Positions 37,701 to 52,100 are shown, counted from the first letter of the stretch. The stretch is DNA of 64,000 bases from Anoplolepis gracilipes (GCF_047496725.1 NC_132973.1:9412233-9476232); one strand, 5' to 3'. Notes: generated by a model from the letters alone, not told the origin. Program-made: numbers and translations.

Positions 37701-40700
37701 GAAAGAGAGACGTCCAGAGAGAGATTATTATTACGTTTCTTTTGACCGGTAACTGCGGGATATTGTTCGAAACGCAGTTTCCAGTTTCCGGTCGCACCCC
37801 AACCGGTACGCACCCCCACGTAGCTCACGCCGATGGGATTCGGGTCCTGCCATTCCATCAGGATGGCACCGCCCTGACCGCCCGATCTGACCGTGATTAG
37901 GCCGTCGAGCCACGTAATCGAGAACCTCTTGTGCTCGCGCTCGCTGAGCAGATTCGCCGTGTCCACGCGTACCTGGACGGGATTCGGAAAATATCCCACG
38001 TATATGAGATCGAAAGACGTGTAAGAATTGAAATTCGGAATCGCCAAATCGTCCCAATCGTTGGACCAATTTTACCGTTCCGATTAATTGACACGACAAT
38101 TAAGCGAGGTCATTTCGAACCTTGTCGGGCTGTTTGCGATCGTATCTAATAACCGACGCCGTGTTTTCCCACCCGCCGAGCATGATCTCGTACATGGGAC
38201 TCGACTCGCCTTTCCGGTCGGTCAGCGCGATATGTCCGTTGCTCTTGGCTTTCACGTCGATCAGCACCGAGCCACTTCGCACGGCATGGAACTTGTACTC
38301 TAGCTTGTTAGGGGTGTTCAAGGGTTTGCGACCTTTAGCGAACGTGAAAAAAAAATTATAAAAAACAAATCTTTAATTAATCTAGAGTAATTTACAACAA
38401 ATTATGTGGAAAAAAAGAGAAAAAAATAGAGGGGAAATTGAATTCTATCGTACAACAAATATACATATATATGTACATGTATTTATATTGTTTTCCCTAT
38501 GCTGCTCTCCTTCGAATTCAAGAAATTTCCAAACGATATATATTTCGTTTTTATATGTCCTCCATGAAAATAATGTAATTTTCAGCAGGCGAAAGCGGGA
38601 AAGCGGTGAACTAAATAAATCTGAGTATCAATCGATATATGTGGGCGGAAATCAATCGTGTTTATGATGCCTTACGGCCTGAATGTGCTGTGTATTGATG
38701 TGCTGGATTAGTATTTTCCTCTTGAAACTTAAATGTTTCTTAAATTAAAGCTTTTTACGAGAGGCATCGAATCCTCTCCACGCGTTCTTAATCCAGCATC
38801 GATTACACTTGCTATAGGGTAGTGATCCGTGCTAGGATAAAATCAAACATACTCGGGCGAACAAGCAGGATCTAAGAAACAATCACGTGCGACTACGTCG
38901 TGGTTCTCTTGCAACAGAGGATTGCTTTTCAAATACATTACGTACAACCACCGTGACCTCCGCCGCAGCATATGGCTGTGCGAACCACGAATGCGTTAGC
39001 AGATTGTCCATAATCCCGGAAAGAATGCCGGAAAGAAAATCAGAAAGTGTCAAATATCAATGTACGAGGAAGAATAGGAAATTTTATCTACCTCTAGAGA
39101 GACGGTTTATAATTATACGTTACGAGTGTTTCTTTATTATAATATTTCTACCTACGAATAGATACGAGTAGTAGATCCACATTATAAAAGTGGATGAGAA
39201 GAAGAATATATATAGGGCTAAAAAAGTGAAAAGTATTGGAAGCCTGTACAGGCTAGCTTTACCTTCGATGAGCCATTCACCGGTGGCACCCCACCCGGTG
39301 CAGACGCCAAAGTAACCGATCCCGAATGGTTCTGGATCGGTGTAGCTCAAAAATGGATCCGACTCGCCTTCCTTGCCCACCGTGAGCGCGCCGTCGTTCC
39401 ACCTGCGAGTTTTGCACAGCGGATAAGAGAAATATCACGTTATACACGAATTGCGCAGAATGTTGAAACTCGATGACTCGAGCGGAACAAGATTTAATTG
39501 ATGCTAATTAATTAAATTCATTAATAACAATGTACTCTGAATTCTTGTCTCTTAGACACTTTAATGAATGTAAGAACGAGCATATACCTGATCCAAAAAC
39601 CGCGATACTCGTCGGCGTTGAGGATGCCAGGTGTTTCTACCTCCAACAAGTCAGGCTTGGTTCTATTCTTGCGCACGACAGACTTGCTGTTGCTCCAACC
39701 TCCAATAAAAACCTGAAGGGAGAATGCGAGTTTTAATTGTATCCCGTTGCAATTTATCATCGCATAAAAATCTTATAAAGCTGAATTTTATCGCAAAGCT
39801 GAAATATAAGCTGGAAAGGTAAGCTAGAAAGATATTTGTTGATTCTCAGATACTCTGCGTAAAAATAAACGGGAAAACTCACCTCGTACATCGGATCTCC
39901 CTCCTGGGGCCCCGTGGTAAGAGCGATGTGAGCATCATTGGGCGCCTTCACCCGAAGCTGGATCTGTCCAGCTGTCACGGGATAGAAATGGTACTCCAAT
40001 TTGTCCTCGGTGGAAAGCGCTGGAAAGTTGAAGGACTACGTGAGGCAATAAATGCGGATAACTCATCTTACACTTTTATAAATCGCTGTAATTTGCGAGA
40101 ACCAGCCGATTAAGCGCGACCTTCGCACGCTAATTAATATCGATGGGTGTTCTCCATTTCATATTTACGTGCGAAAATGTGTCGATGCCGAACATCCAGA
40201 CGTCCCGACGCCAGACCGACCCTACGACTACGTCAAATATACCCAAGAAAGTAGGACAATGCAGGACTCGATCGATATTGAGCGCTGGTATAGTGATAAT
40301 CATGTACGTGACTTTTACGTCTAGTGATTCGATCGTGATTTAATTTTAATGATGGGCCTATAAAGGTCATTCTCGGTGCAAACGAGTTACATGTGCGAGC
40401 CTCTACGCCGTTTAGTTTTAAAAGGCAGATTGTAAAAATGGAGTATTATCGATGTGTTCGACGCGCAAGGATGAGTCACTGTTAGTTACATTTGTCAACG
40501 ACGAGATATTCGCGTATAACACATGGGTGTACAATAAAAATATACATTACTCATTTCAGTGTTGCATCTAAGAATCTGTATATATCTTCGAATCGATCAA
40601 ACTGTGTACGCCGCCCTTCGTTCTAGATAAACGACACAATTTTCTGCTCCGAAATACCGAGATGTAAGACTTGAATAAACAATTATTTTTGATCCAATAA

Positions 40701-43700
40701 GAACACGTTTTTCGCAGTGACGATAAATTCTAATAATTCTAAAATTCTTAATAATTCATCTTGAAGAAATAGAAACCCATGAATTTTTATAGAAATTTTT
40801 CAATTTTCAATTTTAATTTGAAATAATATTCAAAAATATAGTTAATATAAAAATATAATCATTCCCTTAATCTTCACATAATTTACATTAAACGCTTATG
40901 CAACAGAATTTTATAGCAGACTATTAATTCCGAGGTCGCGTGAAATAGGTGACAGTCGCGCGCATAATTAACATATCTTATCTATTTTTTTCTATTTTCT
41001 ATTTGTGTTTTTCTTTAAAACGCATATAAACTGAGTGGCACACGAGTAAGGGAGTAGACGTAACGATTATAAATAGTTGGCTACGTATCGTGGTCAACTA
41101 TTCACCGCTGACATCATACACATTGTAAAACGAGGAAGGGATTGTAACGCGAGGCGGTTTGATTATAGGGTCCTTACATAAGACATCCCAATATATATGT
41201 TATCCCTATATATATACATACATGCTATACGGAATGTAACGACGATGCTAAACTCGAGGCTATCGTCGAACGTAGTAGGTCTAGCTCTCTGATGTCATTC
41301 TTATTTCGATGTCAATTACTCGCGCGATCCGGAATAATCGCCGCCCGCGGTCCTTTCAACGAACAACTCGCTCGGAATATGACACACCCGATAAGACACT
41401 GATATCTGTTAATGTCTGCTAATGAAGCTTTCCTCCCTGAAGATTACGTTGTTATTTTGACCCCTGAAGCCACATTAATGCTTTGATATTTCTTATTTCG
41501 ATGTGCGTTGCGAGATTTGAAAAGTTTTTCAAGTATATTATAAATAAAAAAATATTGTTTTAGAATCTTTTTTTTTTATCAAAGATATCGAGGAAAATAT
41601 CTTTTGTAGACGTCTAAAGATCGATGATGGTTCGAGTAGCGTTAATTTCGCGCGTCAAATTGATTAGCTTTCATAAAATGTGGGTCGTGCTTGGCTCGCA
41701 ATTAACATAACAACGTGAAAATTAGAACTATTCAATATGATTCGCGTTGCGCAATCATAAATGCCATTGCTCACGCTTGAAATGTAAGCAAAATTTTAAC
41801 GAATTCTTTTTTTACATCGTCCAAAATAAATTACACGCAATATATATATATATATATATCCTCAAATCGCCAGAACGCGGCTAGTTTCTGGCATTTTTTT
41901 TCATTCGCAACATCCGTTCGTGATGATACAAGGAATTCAGATAACGTCGACGGTGATCGCGTGTGTCAGGAAAAAAAGAATGTTCGAGCTTCACGCTAAA
42001 TAGTTGCACGCTAGTTAGTCGTACGGTAAATCGTGGCCGATAGCTCGTACAACTATTCGTAGAGCGATTCACCGTCCAGTGCTGCCATTGACCTCGCATA
42101 GCAACTGTCGTTGCTTTACCGTGATACAAGGTGGACCGGCCGTGGAGAATGTAATTTAACGTGTGCCTTCTGCTACAATTGCTTGTCCTACAACAGGTGT
42201 TACTCGTCATCTGCTCTAAAACAAAAATCTTTTCCATTTATTCTATTTTTTCATCTTTCCAGTTTTTCAGGCGATATATACAAAAAAATTCTTTCATAAA
42301 TTTAAAATTAATATATGATGCATTTAAACAATATATTTATATATTTTAACGATCTTCAAATATTCCTACACTTTGTTTAACTATAAAAATGTCGTATTGT
42401 TGTTTTAATAAACTGCGAATCGTTGTATCGTTTTTTTTTTTTTAACGATATCTGTCCATGAACTTATCTTTCCTCCGCGCCGGTTACGTAATATAAAAGC
42501 AACGCGTTTCATTTGTAGAAAGATTTTGTAGAATGATGGATGAGTTACCTATACTCTCTGTAAAATTTTTCATCAAACAAATTTAGCTTTGTTTGAGTAG
42601 CTTACGTGACAGAAGGCAGCCGATCGGCGGACAAAGGTTACATGTAATTAGAGAGCCACGCAATAGAACGCTTCAATTTCACGGTAAGGTGAATGGGAAA
42701 AGTGTCCATCTTTCACGCGCAGTATTTGCAAAACACTCCCAACGATTCCGCTCTGATAATATCCAAACAAGGTATATGATCGCGTCACGAAGATGGCAGG
42801 AACAATGGGGAGAATAATATTCTGCATCGTAAACGCTCAACTCAAATAATCGCGTATGTGTGTATGTATGTGCGTGTTCTTGAATCAAGAATAAACTCGG
42901 TTATGGAAAAAAAAAAAAAAAAAAAAAACAAGATTTTTGAAAGAATGATAAATTAGTTTTCGCGTGCTCAAAGAGCGGAAGAAACGACTTTAGACGATGA
43001 GATGAAGAAGCCCGGAGGCGGGAATTTTATTACGAGACCAGCAATCTCTGGAAATCATGGATTACGTGGACGTGGAGGGATCGCATTCTTATGACGTGAT
43101 CGGAGCTGTTATATCCGACAAGGGGACTCGTCATCGGATCCGAGATCTACTCTCACATTCACTATGCCGCGATAATTGCGAAATTTCTCACATTAATATC
43201 GCATGTAAACTCTGAAACTGAACAAGCAACCTTATAGACAATGTGGTATATATTCATTAAGGCATACAGATATCATATCCGATATTAGATATATATTCAT
43301 AAGGCATACAGCGATACATATTATATACATATACCTGAAATTTATTTATACTGACAAATATTTATACCGATGCTGTGTGATTTAATGAATATAATCGTCG
43401 CACTTCCTTTCACATTCTATTTATATTGTGCCGAATACGCGGCAAGTCTTTGATATTTGTTGTTAGATTCTTCTTCTCGAATTTCCGAGCACGCAAGGAA
43501 TTTCTGCAATCTTTTTCAGGTCAGATCTATATGGACTTTTCATACAATAGTTTTTTTAAAGAATCGTTTGAGTATTCAAGATGCGACGCGAGCGTATAAA
43601 AAGCATTAAAACGCCGGCCGGCTAGTTTGCCGGCTTGTCAAACCGGCAGCCGCGCCCCAACTCTATATTTAGAAAGACCTTAAAAAAGAAACGATATACG

Positions 43701-44177
43701 TTAGCTTCTTAAGACGAGACTATTTACTATTTCTTCCGTCTAGAAATAATTCTCTTTTTTTTTTCCTTCGATTCGGTCGTCGTAAAATGGAATAAAACTC
43801 GACGCGCGGGAATGAGTTTGCGAGAAGGAGAACCTTAGACCCGTTCAATCAACGAGTGCAAATAAAGATTAATGAAATAATGCCTTAGATATAGGTATTG
43901 TACGATATTAAATTCTTTCTTTATTTTCAAGCAACGTCAATTCTATATAGAATGTTACGTAACGTTACGAGTCAATTTAAATTGACAATCATAACGCTCT
44001 TATTTCGCTCCGAAATACAGTGATGAATAATGGAATAGATTCAGCTAGCAACAGGTATTATGTAAAAACAGATGATATTCAAATTTTATATAGATATGAA
44101 CCAATCGTTAAAAATGTCAAATGAGAGAAAGATTTCAGACGTCAAACATACGAATAGTATAACTTACAGACTGCCAT
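35639..44177 (-). CDS. Two FAMeT-like domains plus two DM9 repeats
   Basis: About 441 residues. Exons: 44177-44168, 40019-39883, 39712-39588, 39402-39263, 38332-38121, 37972-37747, 37009-36765, 35869-35639, all joining in frame. The first coding exon gives only Met-Ala-Val plus one base; its GTAAGT donor and phase 1 fit the acceptor at 40019 exactly, giving MAVSLSTEDKLEYHFYPV. Two farnesoic-acid-O-methyltransferase-like domains follow, each with a P-M-Y-E then G-G-W pattern (MYEVFIGGW, MYEIMLGGW) and closing TGWGATG. Two DM9 repeats come last (PLFVGRAHHEGALIPGKV and PLFIGRVSHEGTLTIGKV, each then PSHSVCY). There is no signal peptide or membrane span, so it is likely cytosolic. Despite the family name, methyltransferase activity is doubtful. 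DM9 proteins in other invertebrates bind mannose; a lectin-like role is possible but inferred. The intron after 38121 has a weak donor (GTTCGA). Confidence 0.93.
37184..37310. mobile_element. MITE-like palindrome in an intron of the DM9/FAMeT gene
   Basis: A 127-bp imperfect palindrome. The left end reads CCTACCCAGATAAACTTGCA and the right end in reverse reads CCTATCCAGTCAAACTTGCA. The inside is rich in TTATGCATA-like words. It lies in the intron between the second FAMeT exon and the first DM9 exon. No clear target duplication was seen, so the element class is open. Confidence 0.6.
37646..37697. repeat. (GA)n microsatellite
   Basis: About 25 GA units. It lies only about 50 bp from the exon end at 37747, on the intron side, and on the minus strand reads as a CT tract just downstream of the donor. 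Confidence 0.95.
40020..44167 (-). other. First intron of the DM9/FAMeT gene
   Basis: A 4.1-kb intron. It contains a poly-A run (42907-42928), a short (TA)n tract near 41841, a GC-rich patch near 43610-43655 with CCGGC words that can pair, and two similar TATATATTCAT-AAGGCATACAG units near 43250-43320. No coding exon recognised. Confidence 0.65.
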
Positions 44178-44360
44178 GTCGCTCTTCTAGTAGTACACAA
44201 AATCGTCCGGTTATAGGAGAGGAGACACCACGATGCGCACACCACGATGACGGAATTCGTACTGCGACGCGGCGCGGAATTTTGACGTCTTGGCGACCGC
44301 AATCGGCAGCGCAGCGCATGCGCGATGCGCTGCAGGTACGTGTGTGAATGATAATTAACG
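44178..44360 (-). promoter_or_regulatory. Promoter/5' UTR of the DM9/FAMeT gene
   Basis: A CpG-rich block directly above the ATG in AT-rich surroundings. It contains a near-palindrome, GCAGCGCATGCGC, around 44310-44335 and a repeated ATCGTGGTGT word. It has open frames on both strands, which I read as composition. The transcription start was not located. Confidence 0.5.
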
Positions 44361-47300
44361 AGTGACATGAGTCACGCGGATCGGCGACGTAGATCGAATT
44401 TTAATGTTCTGCAGTCTAAAGAGATAGATCTTCATAGATCCGATTATGACGTAAACAAGATCATCAGGTCTTTGAATATATAATTTGTCATCGCGATAAT
44501 CGAACTGTGAATCATTAATCTTTCGAATAACCATTTCATGTTTTGACATTATCTCTCGCTTCCCGATCGTAATAGACATTTTATGTGCGCCTTACGCTTG
44601 CGTGATAAAAAAAATCATAAGTTAATAAAATTCACGCGTGAGAAAAGGGGGGACATTGCGGTTTATTTTTTTAAATTTTAAATGATATTGATAGTGCTGG
44701 CAAATTATTATTAAGCGCTTATAAATATCACATGGAACAAACAACAAATGGCATACAGTCATTATCATTCTTAGACGATGATTTCATTCGAATGAGTTAA
44801 TAATTCTTATCGACTAATTTTTTTTTTTTTTATTTGTGTTATATTTGAGTAACAATCTATAATATGACGAATTGTATGTAATAATAACTATGAAATAATA
44901 AACTTCCATTAGGATGAGTTGGCTCAACTCCGTTTGACAATTACATTTCCGTGTAATGATAATTTTCCGAATGATCCACGTGAATCATTTGGAATGCATA
45001 AATTTTATTATACGATAAATTACATGTAGCACAAAAATAATTATGTATTAGAATAAATTATAAATATATATAATTAATAAATATATTAATATAAATAGTA
45101 GTAAATATTTTTTTACAACTGCCTTTCTCTGATTGTAAAAAAATATAAATTGTAAATTATCTCTTGACGATAACTGTAATCGATTGATGGTCGCCAGTTA
45201 TCAACAGTTGATTTTAAAATTCTGATCTATCCATGTTTCATAAATTGAATTTCTGTAAAAATATGAGAAACTCGTAGTCATAATGATTCTGGATCAATGT
45301 GTAATTAAATAAAAATATAATTATCATGGCAAGAAATCCTTTAGTTACTACACATCTTAATACATACGGGGATTAATCTATTAACTTTTATTGTAAATAT
45401 AATATTGTGGACTGAGAGAGAGAGAGAGATTTTTACTCTGCGGAGTTTATAAATTAATTAAAAATATTTTCAACGTTGCACTCTAACATTAATCTCTGGC
45501 GATGCAGCTGATTACGCAATAAGTGCGTAAACTTGGAGATAATTTATTTCATGCTAATTTTTTATTACAAGAAAAAAATATGTACAGTACTAGCAGGTAT
45601 ATGCATACAGTTATGGGTTTAAATTTAAATGTAATAATCGCAAAATGCAAAAATGACATAACGTCTCTTTCATTTTGTGTTGAAAACGTCGTTAACATCC
45701 ATTAACTAATTGTAAATTGCTAAACGCTTTTCTTATCTTCCTAACGGTTGACAATTGACGTCCAATTACTTCCTAGTCCCGGCAATTTACGCACAATGTG
45801 GCATTTAAATGCGGTAAACGCGATGAGAGAGGATGGCTAGCGGAATAGGAAATTAACAGTACTAACACTTTTGAACTCGTTAGCATCAGCTGCAGCATCC
45901 ATTAAATTCTGCCGTGAATTTTGCCTCTCGTGATCTTATGTTATTTCATAATTCTAACGTTAATAGAAGTTTGTCTATACAAATTTGGCCAGCGTTATAC
46001 AAAATCAAAGTCAACGAAATATGAAAATCGAATTGGAAAACAATGATATAAAAATTATTAATATCTCAGTTATTCGAAATATTACTCTAGCCTAACGCGA
46101 GTCTAAATATGTTCGACCTTTGAGGGAGTAATTTCAGCGATGCACATGCAATGCCAGACGTGCACTGACCGGTTCTGAGGAGAGACCTCGTGAAAGAGTC
46201 GAGCCAACGCACGACTCCATAACTCGAGATCTCGACGCGGAGGTTCGCGAATGACAATCATATAAAGATTCACCAGCTTAATATGAGGGGGAAAAAAGAT
46301 GAGAATTACATAATCGCGTTAATATTCAAGGCTTTGGATGAATAATATGGAAACAAACGCGGGATGATAGAATTTTATTTTTAAATCAATTTTTTTATGT
46401 GTTCAATTTTAATTCGCACGCGAACGTGCGTGATTGTACCATTTCGGTGTCATTGATGCAAGACGTAACTCGGGGGCGTATCAAGGAAGGCCTCTCCTCG
46501 ATCATTCCATGTATCGTTACATCGTGCCTTCTTCTGTACACAGGTTTTCCTTCTCGCGTCCCTGAAACTGGTCTCAACCGACGGCGGATATTAAAGCCAG
46601 GTACGAGCATTAGCGGTTGCTAGCCTTGTATCCTTTCATACGTTACAAAGTCATCTCCTACTAAAAGTGTATAGTTTTTCCAGAGTTATTTTTTGCATTT
46701 CGCTGGATTATTCATATGGAAAATAATGAAGAGTAGCCTCAAATATTGCCGTAAAAGAATAAACGAAACGGTCCTTTATTTTCTTCCTTTATCACAATCC
46801 AGGCTACGAAATATATATATATATATATATAATATATTATATTTTACATCACCAACAATAATTAGAATATCTGCGTACATGCATCTAATAAAAATCTAGT
46901 AAACGAGCAAAAATCGACGCGACGCGATGATGAAAGAGAAGACGTATGTATTTTACAGAAATATTATATAACAAACAGCAATTCCTGAGAATATGTACGA
47001 TAAAGTGTTAAAAATGGTCAGCATAATAATGATGTATTTAATATATATATCGCACAAAGTAGCACATTATAATGTATAAAGTTCGCCAATGTATGGCACA
47101 AAGTAAAATATATCTAAACAAGTATATAGCTATCGTCTATTTTAAATAACTGTTTGTTGACGCTTGAGAGTAATGTAACTTGTAACCCAGAATTATTTTA
47201 ATAGTCAATTTTTTTAAATCTGTAAATTATTTTTCTCGCGTTAAGCTAAAGTATACATTATATTATTGGAGAGATGATTGAAAAAAAATTTAAGATAAAA

Positions 47301-48259
47301 TTAATATATTTATACATAAAATATATGTGTATATTTTACGTCATTCTATCTGAGAGGAACTTTGAATCGGCAAAAACTTTTAGGGAAAAATTATCTCATC
47401 CCTTCGACATCTGTGTTGCATACCAATTGTCACCTGTTGCTACACACATTAAAGTCACATCGGCGATAAAAGCCGCTGTGACAGCGGCATCAGCATCTCA
47501 CTTGTTGCATCAGTGATGCGCGTGCAATAAACCTTGTGCAATGCAATTATGTCGGATTTACTCTCGTAAAACGTAGAGTCTATATACACAAGCACGCTTG
47601 TGAATGGAGAGTCGTACAATACCTTCGGGTCTTACATTTCTCGCGCGTCAGCAATCATACGCGCCGTTTTATAATATAGATACGACGTCATAAACGACGG
47701 CTATTTGTTCAATGTCACATCCATACACGTGGATCATTGTACCCGTGGCACGTCGTGCCGGTTTTGCGGAAGCGGATCTGGTCGATGAGTGGCCTCGGGG
47801 ACGGATCGAGATCGAACAGAATTTGATTTTATCGCGGACATACATCTAAAAATTACACCTTGCCATTATTGTATATTAATTTAAACGTGTGTGGCGATGT
47901 AATGAGAGGTATTGCGGCGAGCAATATCGCAATTACTTGTGTGCCCCGTCTTATCCCCTATCGCGAAATGTTGCGTATCTATGTACTTTACGCGTAGGCA
48001 TGTTCCTCGTTTCTTTTCGTAGCCGCGCAAGTGTTACACAAGCGACAGTTTCTAATTAACGAGAAAGCTACATTTCCCAAGGCGAGAAAAGCAGACGCTT
48101 GTTGTTCTACAACGCGTTTCACTTGTATAATTGCACTTGAATTAAAATGAAATTGTCTACATGCACGCTTATTAATGGCTGCTATACACGATGTCCCTGA
48201 CCGTGACGCTCCCTGTCAAAGATTCACCTGATACACGAGCGGTTTCAGATAATTGCTTT

Positions 48260-48296
<37 letters not shown>

Positions 48297-49145
48297 AATC
48301 ATCTTTCAATCGAATTAAAGAGTTTTTGAATTAATGATAACTATATTGTTCATTTTATTTCGGCTGGTTTAGGGACGCGAAAATATGTTCTAATACGCAG
48401 AAGGTTCAATCGATGATTTTCACTACTATAGAGATATACCAAAAAGATTCATTAATTACCTTTTATTGCGTAACAAAAGTATCTTTTTTAAGATACTTTT
48501 TAAGTCTTCTTAATGTCTTGTATCCTCACCGTCAAAGAACATCTGATTGGTCAGAGATGTACTTAACTTGTATTTAAAATTAGTATTTCGACGAGTAGCG
48601 CGCACATCTATGCAAGATGTATTTTACGTGGACATTGATGTTTGACATTTTTGTAAAGAAGAATTTAATGCGATTTTTATATAAACAGCGCTTCTATTTT
48701 ACGATATATTGCACAAAGGATGGTTCCGAGATACGTTCAATAATGGTGTCAATTCTACTCTAAAATCTATAACTTATCGCGTAATCGTGTAAAATAATGT
48801 ACGTCGAGCTTGTAAGAGAGCTAAAGCTAATCAAATATTCTTAATTTATTTCCGTAGAATGAGAGGAATTTTTTCTCGCTGCGAAAGTTTGCTCTCTCAG
48901 TACAAGCAAATCGATTACGTGCGACTTAATTAGGAAACAACGAAGGCTAGGATCTCGCGAAACTTAACGCGAGTATATTCGTTGATTAATCCAAAGGCAC
49001 GTTGAACGCTGTCGTTTTGATAGCGACTGTATTAGTCACTTTGAGGTCGATGATCCGCAAAAAACGAAGAGGAGCTTGATGATCATCCTTGCCCTCTCCT
49101 TTACTCTCATCCCTTTTTTATTCCCCAGAGGAAGAGAGACAAACC
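44361..49145. other. Intergenic spacer, DM9/FAMeT gene to carbonic anhydrase
   Basis: About 4.8 kb. It includes a 31-base poly-A run (48264-48294), a GA tract near 45415-45430 and a TA tract near 46812-46832. A 74-codon open frame with a true ATG runs 44579-44355 on the minus strand, but nothing supports it as a gene. TTTATT at 49117-49122 is a likely poly(A) signal for the carbonic anhydrase, 24 bases after its stop. Confidence 0.55.
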
Positions 49146-52100
49146 TTAGAAGCTACCGCACTCCCGCAAGACGCGATTTCCCAGCGGCATCGGTGGGCGG
49201 AAGTTGTTGATCACCTGCAAGGGAGGACAGAGAAGAAAAAGATCGGTGTTAAAAACGAAGGCGTGTCTTGATCGATTCGAAATACATTCTCGCTTCCCGC
49301 TCCGTCGCCGAGACGACGTGTCGCGGTCGTCGACGTCCTGCGGACGCCTAAAAATAACCACATCATACAGCTCGTCCAACTCGGTAGTTTCGTGTATATA
49401 TCGGGCGGAGAAAAAGGAGAAGGAAGAAAAACGAGATATGTATCTCGCGGCTGGAAAATGGTAATCGCGGCGCCGCAGAGGCGTTCGCCGTCACGTTCAT
49501 CGGCCATTCATCGCCGTTCATTTATCAAACGAGGAGAGGAAGCGCGGGAGAACGTGTGGGAAGCGATACGAAAATCATTGGAAATATTAGATAAGGACAG
49601 GTGTTGTCTTACGTGAAAAGTTTCGATGAAAGACGAATAGGAAAAAGTTGCGAAAGCTTACCGCGCCATGATTCTCGTGACACGGACACTCCTCGCCACG
49701 TGGAAACTTTCGCAGATTGCGGAAAATGTTCAACTGATGATGGGACACCTCGATGTACTTTTTGAAGAGGATCCAAGTGACGCTCTCGTTACACGGCGGC
49801 GTCGTCAGCGAGCCCAAGTACGTCCAGTAGCCGTTATCGTCTGAACCAGGAGAATAAAGAAATTTTAAAATTATTTTTCACGTGCGAAAACTAATTAAAG
49901 CAATCAACTTTTTAAGCTGATAATTAAAGCGATATGTGATAAAGAAACGTACAGATGTGTATCAAGATGATTATATCAATAACGTGCCGTTTAAGGTTTT
50001 AGCGCGACAAAAATAAAATATGTAACGTTGTAAAATGCTAATTTATATATTCCAACGTGATGTAACAAAATTAATTTTAAAATGACTAATATTGAATTTA
50101 ATTTAGAAATACATATCTCAAGATTGATTCTCTCATTGTAATATTGTTTCGAGTTACGGAAATATTTCTCCCACATATGTATGAATCAAAGTTAATAAGG
50201 AAAGAAACTGTGTCGAGAATAAAATTATATAATTTGATTAACATAATAGTCTCTGACAAAGCAATATTTTTTCGTATGGGTGCCTTTCATTGTCGTCATA
50301 GCTTCCAGTGTCATTCGAGAGACATTTCTCCGAAATAATATTCACAAGTAACATTAACGAGGACGTCAAACATAATAGGTATCTGGATAAAGATCTATAC
50401 ACGTAAAAACATTTGGAATATAAAACATGCAAATATAATATTGTGTCACTTGCTAAATATAAAGAACGTTCGGTGCACTTTACTCAAGATTAAGTTGCAT
50501 TAAGACAACACACACATATATATATATATAATGTGCTATTCAGTTTGTATAGATAAACACACGTATATTATACACAAACTAAAAATGTTAATAAATCACC
50601 GGCAAAAATTCATAAAGAAATATATGTCTTGCAAGAAACGCTCCTCTTTAGGTGACAAATACGTCTCTTTATCTCTTTATCTTGTGGAGCGTGAAAAGAA
50701 ATATCGATTATTATGAATCCTAACATGCGTCCATCTCTCCACTCGACCGGTGGTGCATTGACATGCAGGGCTTCGGAAAATCGGCTGCTTGAAAATAACC
50801 GTGAAGCTTGATCGAGAGAGGCGATGCTGCGAAAAGAAGCGAGGGACGCGCAGTATCTTTTTCTCTCATATCAACGCCTTCTCTCTAGTCCAAGGCGATA
50901 CGAACCTTGGAAGTCCCATTTATTCTCGTGGCGTGGTATGATTCGGTCGGCCCAGCGCATGCACGGGTTCACGCATCTCTGCGTGCCGGCCCGTCCGCCA
51001 CGCACTGCGTGGCGCGAGCGCGTAAATGCGGGAGAAACTTCGTTAGTAATGCGGAGGCACACATCTCATTAAAAATGACATGTTTACAGCTACCGTGACA
51101 GAGAGCATAAATGCTTCGGGGATAGTCTTGATTGTTTTGTTATTTTAGTATTGTTAACTCTCTTAAATGAAATCAGTGAAATCTGACTTGAAAAATTAAT
51201 TTTAGTGACTTTTAATTAGTGATGTTTTAAAATACATTATACATATCATAATATTATATATATGATAATTCACAAATAGCAATTTTGTTAAAGAAATATT
51301 TCATTGTTAGTTTTTTAACAAGAGTCAAACTTATTAATTTTTTTGTGGATTTATCGAATTTAAGAGTAAATAAATAATATGCATGTAACTCTAAATTTAA
51401 ATTTTATCAATTAATTAATTAAACTTATTTTAAATTTAAATAAATATATTAATTTATATAAATAATTATCTTTGTTGAAATCTTTATTTAATGACATTTT
51501 CACTGATACAATTTAAGGGAGTTAATTACAAGTTAATTATAAGTGTATATAAAGATATGTATGAATTAATTAGAGGAAATGGAAATTATTTCAACTTGAT
51601 TTCGTAATTTTCTTGCCCCGAATTAATTGATTAGTATAAATCAGGACCATTACACATATTACGAACTATCATTGAATTGACTTTCGTAAACAAGTTCAAA
51701 CAACGGTACGATTGAATATTGCAAGAGAAACATCAAGGACATAGATCATGGGCACTATGTATTACGAATAGACAGAATATCTGATCAAAGAGACAATTCA
51801 CTAAATTGCATCGTGCGATGTCGACTTACCGGGAAGGAGTTTACCAGGGTCAATAGGTTCCGTAATTTCTACGACCTCGTCCTTGTGCGAGACGTACGGC
51901 AGCAGGCGCGCGATTTTGTCCATTTCTTCATGGGGCTTGCCGACCTGCGAGCAAAAAAATTGCAAAGATATTTTGATAAACAACTGAGAGTTTCATAAGA
52001 CGAAACAAGATTTAACGACATCGCTCTCGCTGAAAGAAACAATTCATTTTCAATTTTTTTTTTGCGGTTCAGCAGAGTCACCGTATCATCTGCTTATGGG

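Noticed and set aside
44072..44347. Plus-strand frame ending at a CAG/GTACGT donor-like site
   Set aside because: It overlaps the CpG-rich promoter and first exon of the minus-strand DM9/FAMeT gene, and it lacks a partner exon.
44355..44579. 74-codon minus-strand frame with a true ATG
   Set aside because: No family, no splice context, ordinary length for chance; kept only as a remark in the spacer entry.
46395..46623. Overlapping frames on both strands near 46.5 kb
   Set aside because: No recognisable protein on either strand and no exon signals.
50820..51020. GC-richer patch with frames on both strands in a CAH1 intron
   Set aside because: Not needed for the carbonic anhydrase frame, and no family resemblance.
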